Shown one piece after another: positions 30,448-37,313 of a stretch of DNA of 37,313 bases. The translations under genes were made by a program, and so were the position numbers. The notes under the pieces are model-generated. The model saw only the letters and a program-made list of their open reading frames with translations, made no database searches and was not told the DNA's origin. The first letter of the stretch is position 1; every line of letters starts with the position of its first letter. The stretch is from Solihabitans fulvus. Its GTDB lineage: Bacteria > Actinomycetota > Actinomycetes > Mycobacteriales > Pseudonocardiaceae. The stretch covers positions 1 to 37,313 of the forward strand of contig NZ_VUOB01000091.1 in NCBI RefSeq assembly GCF_008386585.1, written 5' to 3'.

Positions 30448-32994
30448 TCAGGAGCCGGTGCGCACCGGGTTCGCGAGCAGGCGGCGAAGGTCGGCCGCCT
30501 CCGGCGCGCCGTGCTCGGCGTAGCCGGCCAGCGCCTGCTGCCAGTGGTCCCTGGCCTCGTCGTGCTGGTCGAGGTCGCGGTGCGCGTGGCCCAGGCCGGT
30601 GTGCGCGCGGGACCGCTCAAGGTGGTCGCCGATCTCGTGGGTGATGGCCAGCGCCCGCCGGTGCTCGCGCAGCGCCTGCGCCGGCTGGCCGGTCGCGCGG
30701 GCCGCCTCCCCGAGGCCGTTGAGCGCGCGGGCCTCCAGGGCGCGCTCGCCGGCCCGCCTGCCGGCGTGCAGGGCCCGACGGTGGTGGCGGCCGGCGTCGT
30801 CGTGCCTGCCGAGCCGCCAGTGCGCCACGCCGAGGTCGTGCAGGGCGTGGCCCTCGCCGACGCCGTCGCCGAGCCTCCTGCTGGCGGCGACGGCCGCAGT
30901 GTGCAGGGCCTCGGCGTCCTCGTGCCGGCCGTGGCCGTCCAGTTCGCGGGCCAGGGCGGCGGACAGGTCGCGGACGTGGGCCGGCCAGCCGTGCTCGGCG
31001 GCGTGCTTCGCGGCGGCCAGGACGTTGGCCAGTTCCGCCGCCAGCCACGCCGCGGCGTGCGCCTGGTCGGCGACCGCGAGCGCGGCGGGGGCGGGCGCGG
31101 TGCTGACCGGCCGGCCCCCGCCGGGCGCGAGCAGGGCAGCCGCGACCTCCGCGACGCGCAGGTAGTGGTCGAGCAGGCCGGTGAGCGCGGCCCGCCGGTC
31201 CGCGTCGGCGTCCTCGCCGCCGCAGCGGTCCGCCGCGTAGATCCGCAGCAGCTCGTGCAGGCAATACCTGCCGGCGGCGGGCTGCTGGAGCAGGTGCGCG
31301 TCGACCAGGTCCTCCAGCAGGTCCTCCGCGTGGCACAGCGACAGCCCGGCCAGTGCGGCGGCCGCGTGCAGGTCGATGTCGGCTCCCGGGTGCAGGCCGA
31401 GCAGCCGGAACAGCCGCCGCTGGTCGGCGTCGAGGTGCTGGTAGGACAGGTCGAACGCGGCGGTCACGCTGCTGTCCTCGCCGTGCAGCTCGGGCAGCCG
31501 CCGCCGCTGCCCGCGCAGGCGGGCGGCGAACCGCGCGATCGTCCACGACGGCCGGTGCCGCAGCCTGGTCGCGGCGATCCGGATCGCCAGCGGCAGCCGC
31601 CCGCACAACGCGAGGACCTCGGCGACCGCGGCGGCCTCGGCCGCGGGCCTCGCGTCGCACACGACGTGCTCGAACAGCGCCACCGCGTCGTCGTGCGGGA
31701 GCGCGGGCAGCGAGAGCAGCAGCGCGCCCGCCAGTCCCGCGAGACGGCGGCGGCTGGTGACCAGCACCAGGCAACCGCGCGCGCCCGGCAGCAGCGGCCG
31801 CACCTGGGCGCTGTCCACGGCGTTGTCCAGCACCACCAGCGCGCGCCGCTCGGCCAGGGTCGCGCGCCACAGCACCGCGCGGTCCTCGACGTCCTCGGGG
31901 ATCTGGTCGCCGGGCACGCCGGCCGCGCGCAGCAGCTTGCCCAGCGCGGCGGCCGGGGCCAGCGGCGGCCTGCCCGGGGTGTGCGCGTGCAGGTCGACGA
32001 ACAGCTGCCCGTCGGGGTAGCGCGGGGTCAGCCGGTGCGCCAGGTGCACGGCCAGCGTCGTCTTGCCGACCCCGGCCATGCCGTCGATCGCCGAGATCGC
32101 CACCGCCGTCCCGTCCTTGCCGTCAGCGCGCACCGAGCTGAGCAGCAGGTGCAGCTCGGCCTCCCGGCCGCTGAAGTCGCTGGTGTCGCCGGGCAGGTCG
32201 CAGTGGGCCACCGCGTCGGCCGACGGCGGCGGCTGCGGGTCGCGGGTCGCGTCGCCGACGAGGATCTCGTGCTGAAGGCGCCGCAGTTCCTGGCCGGGGT
32301 CCAGGCCGAGCTCCTCGGCGAGCCTGGTGCGCACGGCCGTGTACGCGGCCAGGGCGTCAGCCTGGCGTCCGGCGCGGTGCAGGGCGAGCATCAGCAGCGC
32401 CCACAACGGTTCCCGCAGCGGATGCTCGACGACCAGCCCGCTGGCCGCGCCGATCACCGCCGCGTTGTCGCCGCACGCCAGCAGCGCCCGCAGCCGGTCC
32501 TCGACGACGTCGAGCCTGGCCTCCTCCAGCGAGACGACCTCGGCCTCTCCCGCGCCGTGCAGCGTCACGTTGGCCAGCGGCTGGCCGCGCCACAGGTCCA
32601 GTGCTTCGCCGAGCAGCCGCGCGCCCACCTCGTGCTGCTCAAGGCGCAGCGCCTGCCGGCCCCGGCCGACCAGGTCCTCGAACACCCCCAGGTCCAGCTC
32701 CCCCGGCCGGACCGTCATCAGGTAGCCGCCCGGCCTGGTCACCACCCGCTCCTCGCCGCCGCACGCCGCAGCGAGGAGGCCGCGCAGCACGGCGACGTGG
32801 CTGCGCAGGTTCGCCACCGCCGAGGGCGGCGGCAGCTGCCCCCACAGAGCGTTGACGAGCCGGTCGACGGTGACGACCCGGTTGGCCGAGAGCAGCAGCG
32901 CCGCCAGCAGCGCCCGTCGCCCCGGTGCCCGCAGCGGCACGACGGCCCCGTCGGCGCGCAGCTCCACCGGCCCGAGGACTCGAAACTCCAGCAC
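30448..32994 (-). CDS. AfsR/SARP-family transcriptional activator with NB-ARC and TPR domains
   Basis: The 848-residue regulator has a SARP winged-helix domain at 1-90 (FRVLGPVELRADGAVVPLRA through LWGQLPPPSAVANLRSHV). A bacterial transcriptional activation domain follows to about 245 (REPLWALLMLALHRAGRQAD). An NB-ARC ATPase comes next, with Walker A GMAGVGKTTLAVHLA at about 305 and RRALVVLDNAVDSAQVRPLL as Walker B. A C-terminal TPR array occupies about 650-840 (GEGHALHDLGVAHWRLGRHD). Such proteins activate secondary metabolism or stress genes through heptamer repeats, and three such repeats lie 136 bases upstream. GTG 32994 has GGGGGGAA just before it and starts exactly at the SARP homology. 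Upstream in-frame ATG 33090 adds 32 residues without homology. Confidence 0.88.
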   Translation of the reverse strand: MLEFRVLGPVELRADGAVVPLRAPGRRALLAALLLSANRVVTVDRLVNALWGQLPPPSAVANLRSHVAVLRGLLAAACGGEERVVTRPGGYLMTVRPGELDLGVFEDLVGRGRQALRLEQHEVGARLLGEALDLWRGQPLANVTLHGAGEAEVVSLEEARLDVVEDRLRALLACGDNAAVIGAASGLVVEHPLREPLWALLMLALHRAGRQADALAAYTAVRTRLAEELGLDPGQELRRLQHEILVGDATRDPQPPPSADAVAHCDLPGDTSDFSGREAELHLLLSSVRADGKDGTAVAISAIDGMAGVGKTTLAVHLAHRLTPRYPDGQLFVDLHAHTPGRPPLAPAAALGKLLRAAGVPGDQIPEDVEDRAVLWRATLAERRALVVLDNAVDSAQVRPLLPGARGCLVLVTSRRRLAGLAGALLLSLPALPHDDAVALFEHVVCDARPAAEAAAVAEVLALCGRLPLAIRIAATRLRHRPSWTIARFAARLRGQRRRLPELHGEDSSVTAAFDLSYQHLDADQRRLFRLLGLHPGADIDLHAAAALAGLSLCHAEDLLEDLVDAHLLQQPAAGRYCLHELLRIYAADRCGGEDADADRRAALTGLLDHYLRVAEVAAALLAPGGGRPVSTAPAPAALAVADQAHAAAWLAAELANVLAAAKHAAEHGWPAHVRDLSAALARELDGHGRHEDAEALHTAAVAASRRLGDGVGEGHALHDLGVAHWRLGRHDDAGRHHRRALHAGRRAGERALEARALNGLGEAARATGQPAQALREHRRALAITHEIGDHLERSRAHTGLGHAHRDLDQHDEARDHWQQALAGYAEHGAPEAADLRRLLANPVRTGS

Positions 32995-33367
32995 TTCCCC
33001 CCCATTGCGCCAATGGCGCCCGGGTGCAATACCCGGGCTTCCGACATCGTCGTCCGCACTGCGCCCAACCCGAATGGCGTCAATGATCACCGCCGCCGTC
33101 GAGCAGGATCACCGATCGGTGTTGTACATACCACATAGGCACCACATGCGTACCCCATATGTCCGGAACGGCATCCTGGTGCACGGTAGTGCCGCGACAC
33201 GAACGAACGGATCGTCGCAGGTCAGACGATCCCATAGGCGTGCAAGGCGGTGCCGAAACGGGCAGCAGTGACGAACGACGTCGACCAAACAATCAATCCG
33301 AAGTCGCAGTCAAGGTCTGTCCGAACCCAATCCTCGACCCATTTCCCCCCGAGTGCCTGGAGGGCGG
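32995..33367. promoter_or_regulatory. Divergent region between AfsR-like gene and paoABC
   Basis: These 373 bases hold no gene that I can support. They must contain the promoters of the regulator (leftward) and of the oxidoreductase operon (rightward). The clearest signal is three 11-base-spaced heptamers at 33130-33158. The stretch 33110-33165 is markedly richer in A and T than its surroundings, as expected for a promoter. Confidence 0.6.
33130..33158. promoter_or_regulatory. Three heptamer direct repeats, SARP-binding-site candidate
   Basis: ACCACAT (33130-33136), ACCACAT (33141-33147) and ACCCCAT (33152-33158) repeat every 11 bases with 4-base gaps. This is the geometry of SARP regulator sites (heptamers once per helical turn). 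No clear -10 lies at the expected distance on the plus strand. On the minus strand TATGTA and TACAAC follow within a few bases. Confidence 0.65.
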
Positions 33368-34003
33368 ATGCCTGACAATTCCGAAACGCCCAAGCAGCAA
33401 CACAAACGGCGGACGGTACTCAAAGCCGGTGGCGCGGCCGCCATCGCGGGCATCGCCGCCGCGCACTCGGTCACCGAGGCGAGCGCGGCCACCCAGGCCC
33501 AGGACGCCGCCCTCGCCGCCGACACCGAGGCCTCCGCCGTGCCCATCGTCCTCACAGTCAACGGGCAGGCGCGCCAACTGCGCGTGGAACCGAGGGTGAC
33601 GCTGCTGGACGCGCTGCGCGAGCGGCTCGACCTCACCGGCACCAAGAAGGGCTGCGACCGAGGCGAGTGCGGCGCGTGCACGGTCCTCGTCGACGGCCGC
33701 AGGATCAAATCCTGCCTCACCCTCGCGGTGATGCGGCAGGACTGCGCGATCACCACCGTCGAGGGCCTCGCCAAGGGCGACGACCTGCACCCCGTGCAGG
33801 CCGCGTTCATCCGCCACGACGCGTTCCAGTGCGGCGGCTGCACCTCCGGCCAGATCATGTCGGCGGTCGCCGTGATCGACGAGGGCCACACCGGCTCCAC
33901 CGACGAGATCCGAGAGTGGATGAGCGGCAACATCTGCCGCTGCGCGGCCTACCCCAACATCGTGGCCGCCGTCCAGGACGCGGCGAAAGAGAAGCGACCG
34001 TGA
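33368..34003 (+). CDS. paoA: Periplasmic aldehyde oxidoreductase, [2Fe-2S] subunit (PaoA-like)
   Basis: The 211-residue small subunit has a Tat signal (KRRTVLKAGGAAAIAGIAAA, RR at 14-15) that would carry the folded complex out. The plant-type [2Fe-2S] motif GCDRGECGACTVLVDG, with a later Cys in IKSCLTL, is followed by the second cluster motif (FQCGGCTSGQ and GNICRCAAYPNI). It passes electrons from the molybdenum site to the FAD subunit. ATG 33368 is used because GGAGGG precedes it. The next gene starts in its stop codon (GTGA). It is the first gene of an operon of three. Confidence 0.9.
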   Translation: MPDNSETPKQQHKRRTVLKAGGAAAIAGIAAAHSVTEASAATQAQDAALAADTEASAVPIVLTVNGQARQLRVEPRVTLLDALRERLDLTGTKKGCDRGECGACTVLVDGRRIKSCLTLAVMRQDCAITTVEGLAKGDDLHPVQAAFIRHDAFQCGGCTSGQIMSAVAVIDEGHTGSTDEIREWMSGNICRCAAYPNIVAAVQDAAKEKRP

Positions 34004-34983
34004 AGAACTTCGAGTACGCACGCGCCAACAACCCCGCCGACGCGGTCCGGCTGGTCGGCGACCGACCCGGCGCGACCTTCATCGCCGGCGGCACGGACCT
34101 GCTCAACCTCATGAAGGACGGCGCCCAGACCCACGACCGGATCGTCGACGTCAACGGCCTCGCACTCACCGACATCAGCCACGGCAACGGATTCCTGCGC
34201 GTCGGCGCGCTGGCCCGGATGGCCGACGTCGGCGCGCACCGCGCCGTCCGCGAGAAGTTCCCCGTCGTCTCCCAGGCACTGCTGGCCTCGGCGTCCCCAC
34301 AGGTCCGCAACATGGCCTCCATCGGCGGGAACCTGTTGCAGCGCACCCGATGCGGCTACTTCCGCGACACCGGATCCGCGTGCAACAAACGCATCCCCGG
34401 CAGCGGCTGCCCCGCCATCGACGGCGAGAACCGAGGACACGCCGTGCTCGGCGTCAGCGACCACTGCATCGCCGCGCACCCCTCCGACCTCGCCGTCTCA
34501 CTCATCGCCGTCGACGCCGTCGTCCTCACCAACGGACCGCACGGCGAACGCCGAATCCCCTTCGGCGACTTCCACCTCGCCCCCGGCGACACCCCGGAAC
34601 GAGAGAACGTGCTGACCCACGGCGAACTCATCGTCGGCCTCGAACTGCCGCTGACCCCCGCCGCCGCGAAATCCCAGTACCTCAAGCTGCGCGACCGCGC
34701 CACCTTCGAGTTCGCCGTCGTGTCCGTCGCCGCCGCGCTGGACCTGCGCGGCAGAACCGTCAACGACGTGCGACTGGCCTTCGGCGGCATCGCCACCAAA
34801 CCATGGCGGTCCACCGACGCCGAAGCCGTCCTGCGCGGCAGAGCCCTCGACACCGCGACCATCGACGCCGCCGGTCGCGCCGCCGTCCACGGCGCGATCC
34901 CCCGCGCCCACAACGCGTTCAAGATCGACCTGGTGCAGCGCGCGCTCAGCAGGGTCCTGCACGAACTCGGAGGTGTGCGATGA
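34000..34983 (+). CDS. paoB: Aldehyde oxidoreductase FAD-binding subunit with [4Fe-4S] motif (PaoB-like)
   Basis: The 327-residue subunit has the FAD-binding blocks of the xanthine dehydrogenase family: FIAGGTDLLNLMKDGAQTHD and SPQVRNMASIGGNLLQRTRC. Cys118, Cys128, Cys137 and Cys156 (RCGYFRD, SACNKR, GSGCPA, DHCIAAHPSD) match the extra [4Fe-4S] cluster region found in E. coli PaoB. This argues for a PaoABC-type enzyme rather than a cytoplasmic xanthine dehydrogenase. A start at GTG 34000 overlapping the paoA stop is clear from the homology (VKNFEYARANN). It ends in ATGA with paoC. Confidence 0.9.
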   Translation: MKNFEYARANNPADAVRLVGDRPGATFIAGGTDLLNLMKDGAQTHDRIVDVNGLALTDISHGNGFLRVGALARMADVGAHRAVREKFPVVSQALLASASPQVRNMASIGGNLLQRTRCGYFRDTGSACNKRIPGSGCPAIDGENRGHAVLGVSDHCIAAHPSDLAVSLIAVDAVVLTNGPHGERRIPFGDFHLAPGDTPERENVLTHGELIVGLELPLTPAAAKSQYLKLRDRATFEFAVVSVAAALDLRGRTVNDVRLAFGGIATKPWRSTDAEAVLRGRALDTATIDAAGRAAVHGAIPRAHNAFKIDLVQRALSRVLHELGGVR

Positions 34984-37148
34984 GCCCGCTGATCGGACGG
35001 GCCGTCCCCAGGGTCGACGGCCACGCCAAGGTCACCGGCGGCGCCCGCTACGCCGCCGACACCCACGTGCCGGGAGTCACCTACGGAACCCTCGCCACCA
35101 GCACCATCGCCAGAGGCACGATCACCACCATCGACACCACCCTCGCCCAGGCCGTGCCCGGCGTCATCGCCGTGTTCACCCACCTCACCATGCCCCGCCT
35201 GGTCACGCCGCCCTCCCCGTACCCCAAGGGATTCGTGCCCCTCCAGGACGCCACGATCCACCACAACGGACAACCCGTCGCCTACGTCGTCGCACAGACA
35301 CTCGAACAGGCCCAGGAAGCCGCCGCCCTCATCGACGTCCGCTACCACGCGGAACCGGCCAAGGTCGCCATCGACGACGCGCCCGGCGAGGAGTTCCTGC
35401 CGCCACCCGGCCCCGAGGGGCCACAGGAGTTCGTGCACGGCGACCCCGCCGCCGGACTGGCCAACGCCCACAAAAAGGTCGACGCGACCTACTCCAGCCC
35501 CGTGCACCACCACAACCCCATCGAAACCTCCGCGACCGTCGCGGTCTGGGACGGCGACCAACTCACCCTGCACGAGTCGACACAGAGCATCAGCCTCACC
35601 CAACAGATCGTCGCGCAGGCCCTGAGCGTCCCGCAGAACACCATCCGCGTCCTCACGCCGTTCCTCGGCGGCGGCTTCGGCTCCAAAGCGCCTGTGTGGC
35701 CACACACCCTGCTCACCGCCGCCGTCGCGCGACAGCTCCGCAAACCCGTCAAACTCGTGCTCACCAGAGCCCAGATGTACACCTCCTCCGGCCACCGCGC
35801 GGAGTTCCGCCAACAGGTCACCGTCGGCGCGGCCAAGGACGGCACCCTCACCGCCATCGTCAACATCAGCAACCAACAACTCTCCCGCACCGAACAACGC
35901 GTCTTCAACACCAGCGAGTCCTCCTGGATGGTGTACGGCTGCCCCAACATCCACGCCAAACAGCTCGGCGTCCGCCTGGACCTGCCCACCCCGCACTTCA
36001 TGCGATCCCCGGAAGGACCAGCCCTGGTCGGCCTGGAGATGGCACTGGACGAACTCAGCTACGAACTCGGCATGGACCCCGTCGCGCTGCGGCTCAAGAA
36101 CTACACCGACCTCAACCCCGAGAACGGCCAGAAGATCGGCAACCAGAACCTGCCCGAATGCCTCAAGCTCGCCGGCGACGCGTTCGGCTGGTCACGCCGC
36201 AACCCCACACCACGCTCCATGCGCGACGGCAACGAACTCATCGGCTGGGGCATGGCCACCGAGGCCCACTCCTACCACGCGCGCGCCTCCTCCGCGTGGG
36301 TGCAGATCGACACCGACGGACACGCCCTGGCCCGCTGCGGCACCCAGGACATCGGCACCGGCACCTACACCGTCATGACCCAGGTCACCGCCGAAGCGCT
36401 CGGTATGCCGATGAACTCCGTCCGATTCGAACTCGGCGACACCAACTTCCCCGCCGCCGGGTTCTCCGCCGCGTCGGTCACCGTCAGCAGCGTCTCCGGC
36501 TCCGTCGACAAAGCCGCCAGAGCCGCCCGCGACGCCGTCATCGCGTTGGCCGTCGCCGACCCCCACTCACCCCTGCACGGAGCCGCACCCGACCGGATCG
36601 TCACCGAACACGGCTTCCTGTTCCTCACCGACGACCGCACCCGACGCGACTCCTATCAAGGCGTCGTCAGCCGGCACGGCAAGCCCGTCGAGGCCACCGG
36701 ATCGTTCCTCAACGTTCCCGGCTACACCACCGGCGCGTCGTTCATCGAGGTCCGCGTCGACCCCTGGCTCGGCCGCGTCCGAGTCACCCGCGCCGTCGCC
36801 GCCTACGACATCGGCCGCGTCATGAACCACCGCACCGCCCGCAGCCAGGTCCTCGGCGGAATGATCTGGGGCGTCGGCTACGCACTCACCGAACACACCA
36901 TGATCGACCGACACACCGCACGCATCGTCAACCCCAACCTGTCCGGCTACCTCGTCCCAGTCAACGCCGACGCACCCAAGATCGAGGCCTTCTTCGTCGA
37001 CAAACCCGACCCGACCTCCCCCGTCGGCGCCAAGGGCTTCGGCGAAGCACCCATCACCGGCGTGCCCGCCGCGATCAGCAACGCCATCTACCACGCCACC
37101 GGCCGACGCATCAGGGACCTGCCCATCACCCAGGACAAGCTGTTGTGA
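34980..37148 (+). CDS. paoC: Aldehyde oxidoreductase molybdenum cofactor-binding subunit (PaoC-like)
   Basis: The 722-residue large subunit oxidises aldehydes, probably aromatic ones, to carboxylic acids at a molybdenum centre. It begins VDGHAKVTGGARYAAD and shows VLTPFLGGGFGSKAPVWPHT (first Mo-cofactor block), TPHFMRSPEGPALVGLEMAL with the conserved Arg, GTQDIGTGTYTVMTQ, and VGAKGFGEAPITGVPAAISN with the catalytic Glu689. The length matches E. coli PaoC (about 730). Its ATG shares ATGA with the paoB stop. The cofactor-maturation gene paoD is not next to it, so maturation must be encoded elsewhere. Confidence 0.92.
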   Translation: MSPLIGRAVPRVDGHAKVTGGARYAADTHVPGVTYGTLATSTIARGTITTIDTTLAQAVPGVIAVFTHLTMPRLVTPPSPYPKGFVPLQDATIHHNGQPVAYVVAQTLEQAQEAAALIDVRYHAEPAKVAIDDAPGEEFLPPPGPEGPQEFVHGDPAAGLANAHKKVDATYSSPVHHHNPIETSATVAVWDGDQLTLHESTQSISLTQQIVAQALSVPQNTIRVLTPFLGGGFGSKAPVWPHTLLTAAVARQLRKPVKLVLTRAQMYTSSGHRAEFRQQVTVGAAKDGTLTAIVNISNQQLSRTEQRVFNTSESSWMVYGCPNIHAKQLGVRLDLPTPHFMRSPEGPALVGLEMALDELSYELGMDPVALRLKNYTDLNPENGQKIGNQNLPECLKLAGDAFGWSRRNPTPRSMRDGNELIGWGMATEAHSYHARASSAWVQIDTDGHALARCGTQDIGTGTYTVMTQVTAEALGMPMNSVRFELGDTNFPAAGFSAASVTVSSVSGSVDKAARAARDAVIALAVADPHSPLHGAAPDRIVTEHGFLFLTDDRTRRDSYQGVVSRHGKPVEATGSFLNVPGYTTGASFIEVRVDPWLGRVRVTRAVAAYDIGRVMNHRTARSQVLGGMIWGVGYALTEHTMIDRHTARIVNPNLSGYLVPVNADAPKIEAFFVDKPDPTSPVGAKGFGEAPITGVPAAISNAIYHATGRRIRDLPITQDKLL

Positions 37149-37313
37149 CACAGGCCGTTCCACCGACGCGATGACCACGAGGCTGGTGCGGGGCTACCCC
37201 CAAGGCCGTGAAGTTTGCAGGTGGGCGGTGCTGTCAAGCCCGCTGAAACAGGCAACGGAGTCCCTGCTAGAACGGTGTCGACCAAGAGCACCGAACAACA
37301 GGAACTCCGGTGG
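37149..37313. other. Right edge, possible start of an insertion sequence
   Basis: No gene is readable in these last 165 bases. The end (37255-37313, including ACCGAACAACAGGAACTCCG) resembles, from memory, the leader in front of some actinobacterial ISAs1-type transposase genes. The window stops before any transposase codons, so this is a weak suggestion. Confidence 0.2.

Noticed and set aside
30250..33138. A 962-codon plus-strand open frame
   Set aside because: It is the antisense shadow of the AfsR/SARP gene, which has complete SARP, NB-ARC and TPR motifs on the minus strand.
1..37313. tRNA, rRNA, riboswitch and CRISPR features
   Set aside because: No cloverleaf, ribosomal, known riboswitch or repeat-spacer pattern was recognised on either strand when reading by eye. 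A covariance-model scan was not possible.

Overview
The window is high-GC DNA with actinomycete features: GTG starts, ATGA/GTGA gene overlaps, Tat and Sec secreted hydrolases with CBM2 and ricin-type modules, an AfsR/SARP regulator, and a phosphorothioate-type HNH nuclease. A filamentous actinomycete, plausibly of the Pseudonocardiales, is the best guess. The sequence alone does not fix the genus. No rRNA, tRNA or CRISPR array was seen.

Layout. (1) 1-8192 is a plant cell wall polysaccharide island. It holds a Tat-exported GH51 arabinofuranosidase, a decayed acetylxylan esterase-CBM2 pseudogene, a GH10 xylanase with Ig-like and CBM2 modules, and a clan GH-A hydrolase with a ricin-type lectin domain. 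Between them lie broken pieces of at least three insertion sequences (IS701-like, IS630-like and another DDE type). (2) 8193-15549 is a lipid-type biosynthetic cassette. Five minus-strand genes are tightly packed: alpha-oxoamine synthase, zinc-ribbon methyltransferase, fatty acyl-AMP ligase, acyl carrier protein and MFS exporter. They diverge from a flavin-fold PNPOx protein and a FemAB/GNAT-type N-acyltransferase. The gene content resembles bacterial sphingolipid and sulfonolipid first-step gene sets, and it is the best candidate for an undescribed system here. (3) 15546-19373 holds HxlR and GntR/FCD regulators, a frameshifted and truncated aminoglycoside-phosphotransferase-like pseudogene, and an MFS transporter.

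(4) 19434-25006 holds a GH79 glycoside hydrolase, an apolipoprotein N-acyltransferase-like gene coupled to a TetR regulator, a divergent alpha/beta hydrolase behind two near-identical palindromes, and an orphan HNH nuclease of the phosphorothioate-DNA-binding type. (5) 25193-30225 holds a MarR/MFS divergent pair with operator-like repeats over the promoter, msrA, a solitary SecY paralogue, and a GH64 beta-1,3-glucanase that overlaps secY tail to tail. (6) 30448-37148 holds a large AfsR/SARP regulator divergent from a paoABC-like periplasmic aldehyde oxidoreductase operon. Three 11-bp-spaced heptamer repeats sit between them. The last 165 bases contain no recognisable gene and may be the edge of another insertion sequence.

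How the genes fit together: the secreted hydrolases (GH51, GH10, GH-A, GH79, GH64) point to growth on xylan, arabinan, uronate-bearing glycans and beta-glucan. The cassette in region 2 probably activates a fatty acid, loads it on the carrier protein, condenses it with an amino acid to an aminoketone, and then N-acylates, methylates and exports the product. The oxidoreductase and MsrA fit aldehyde and oxidant stress.
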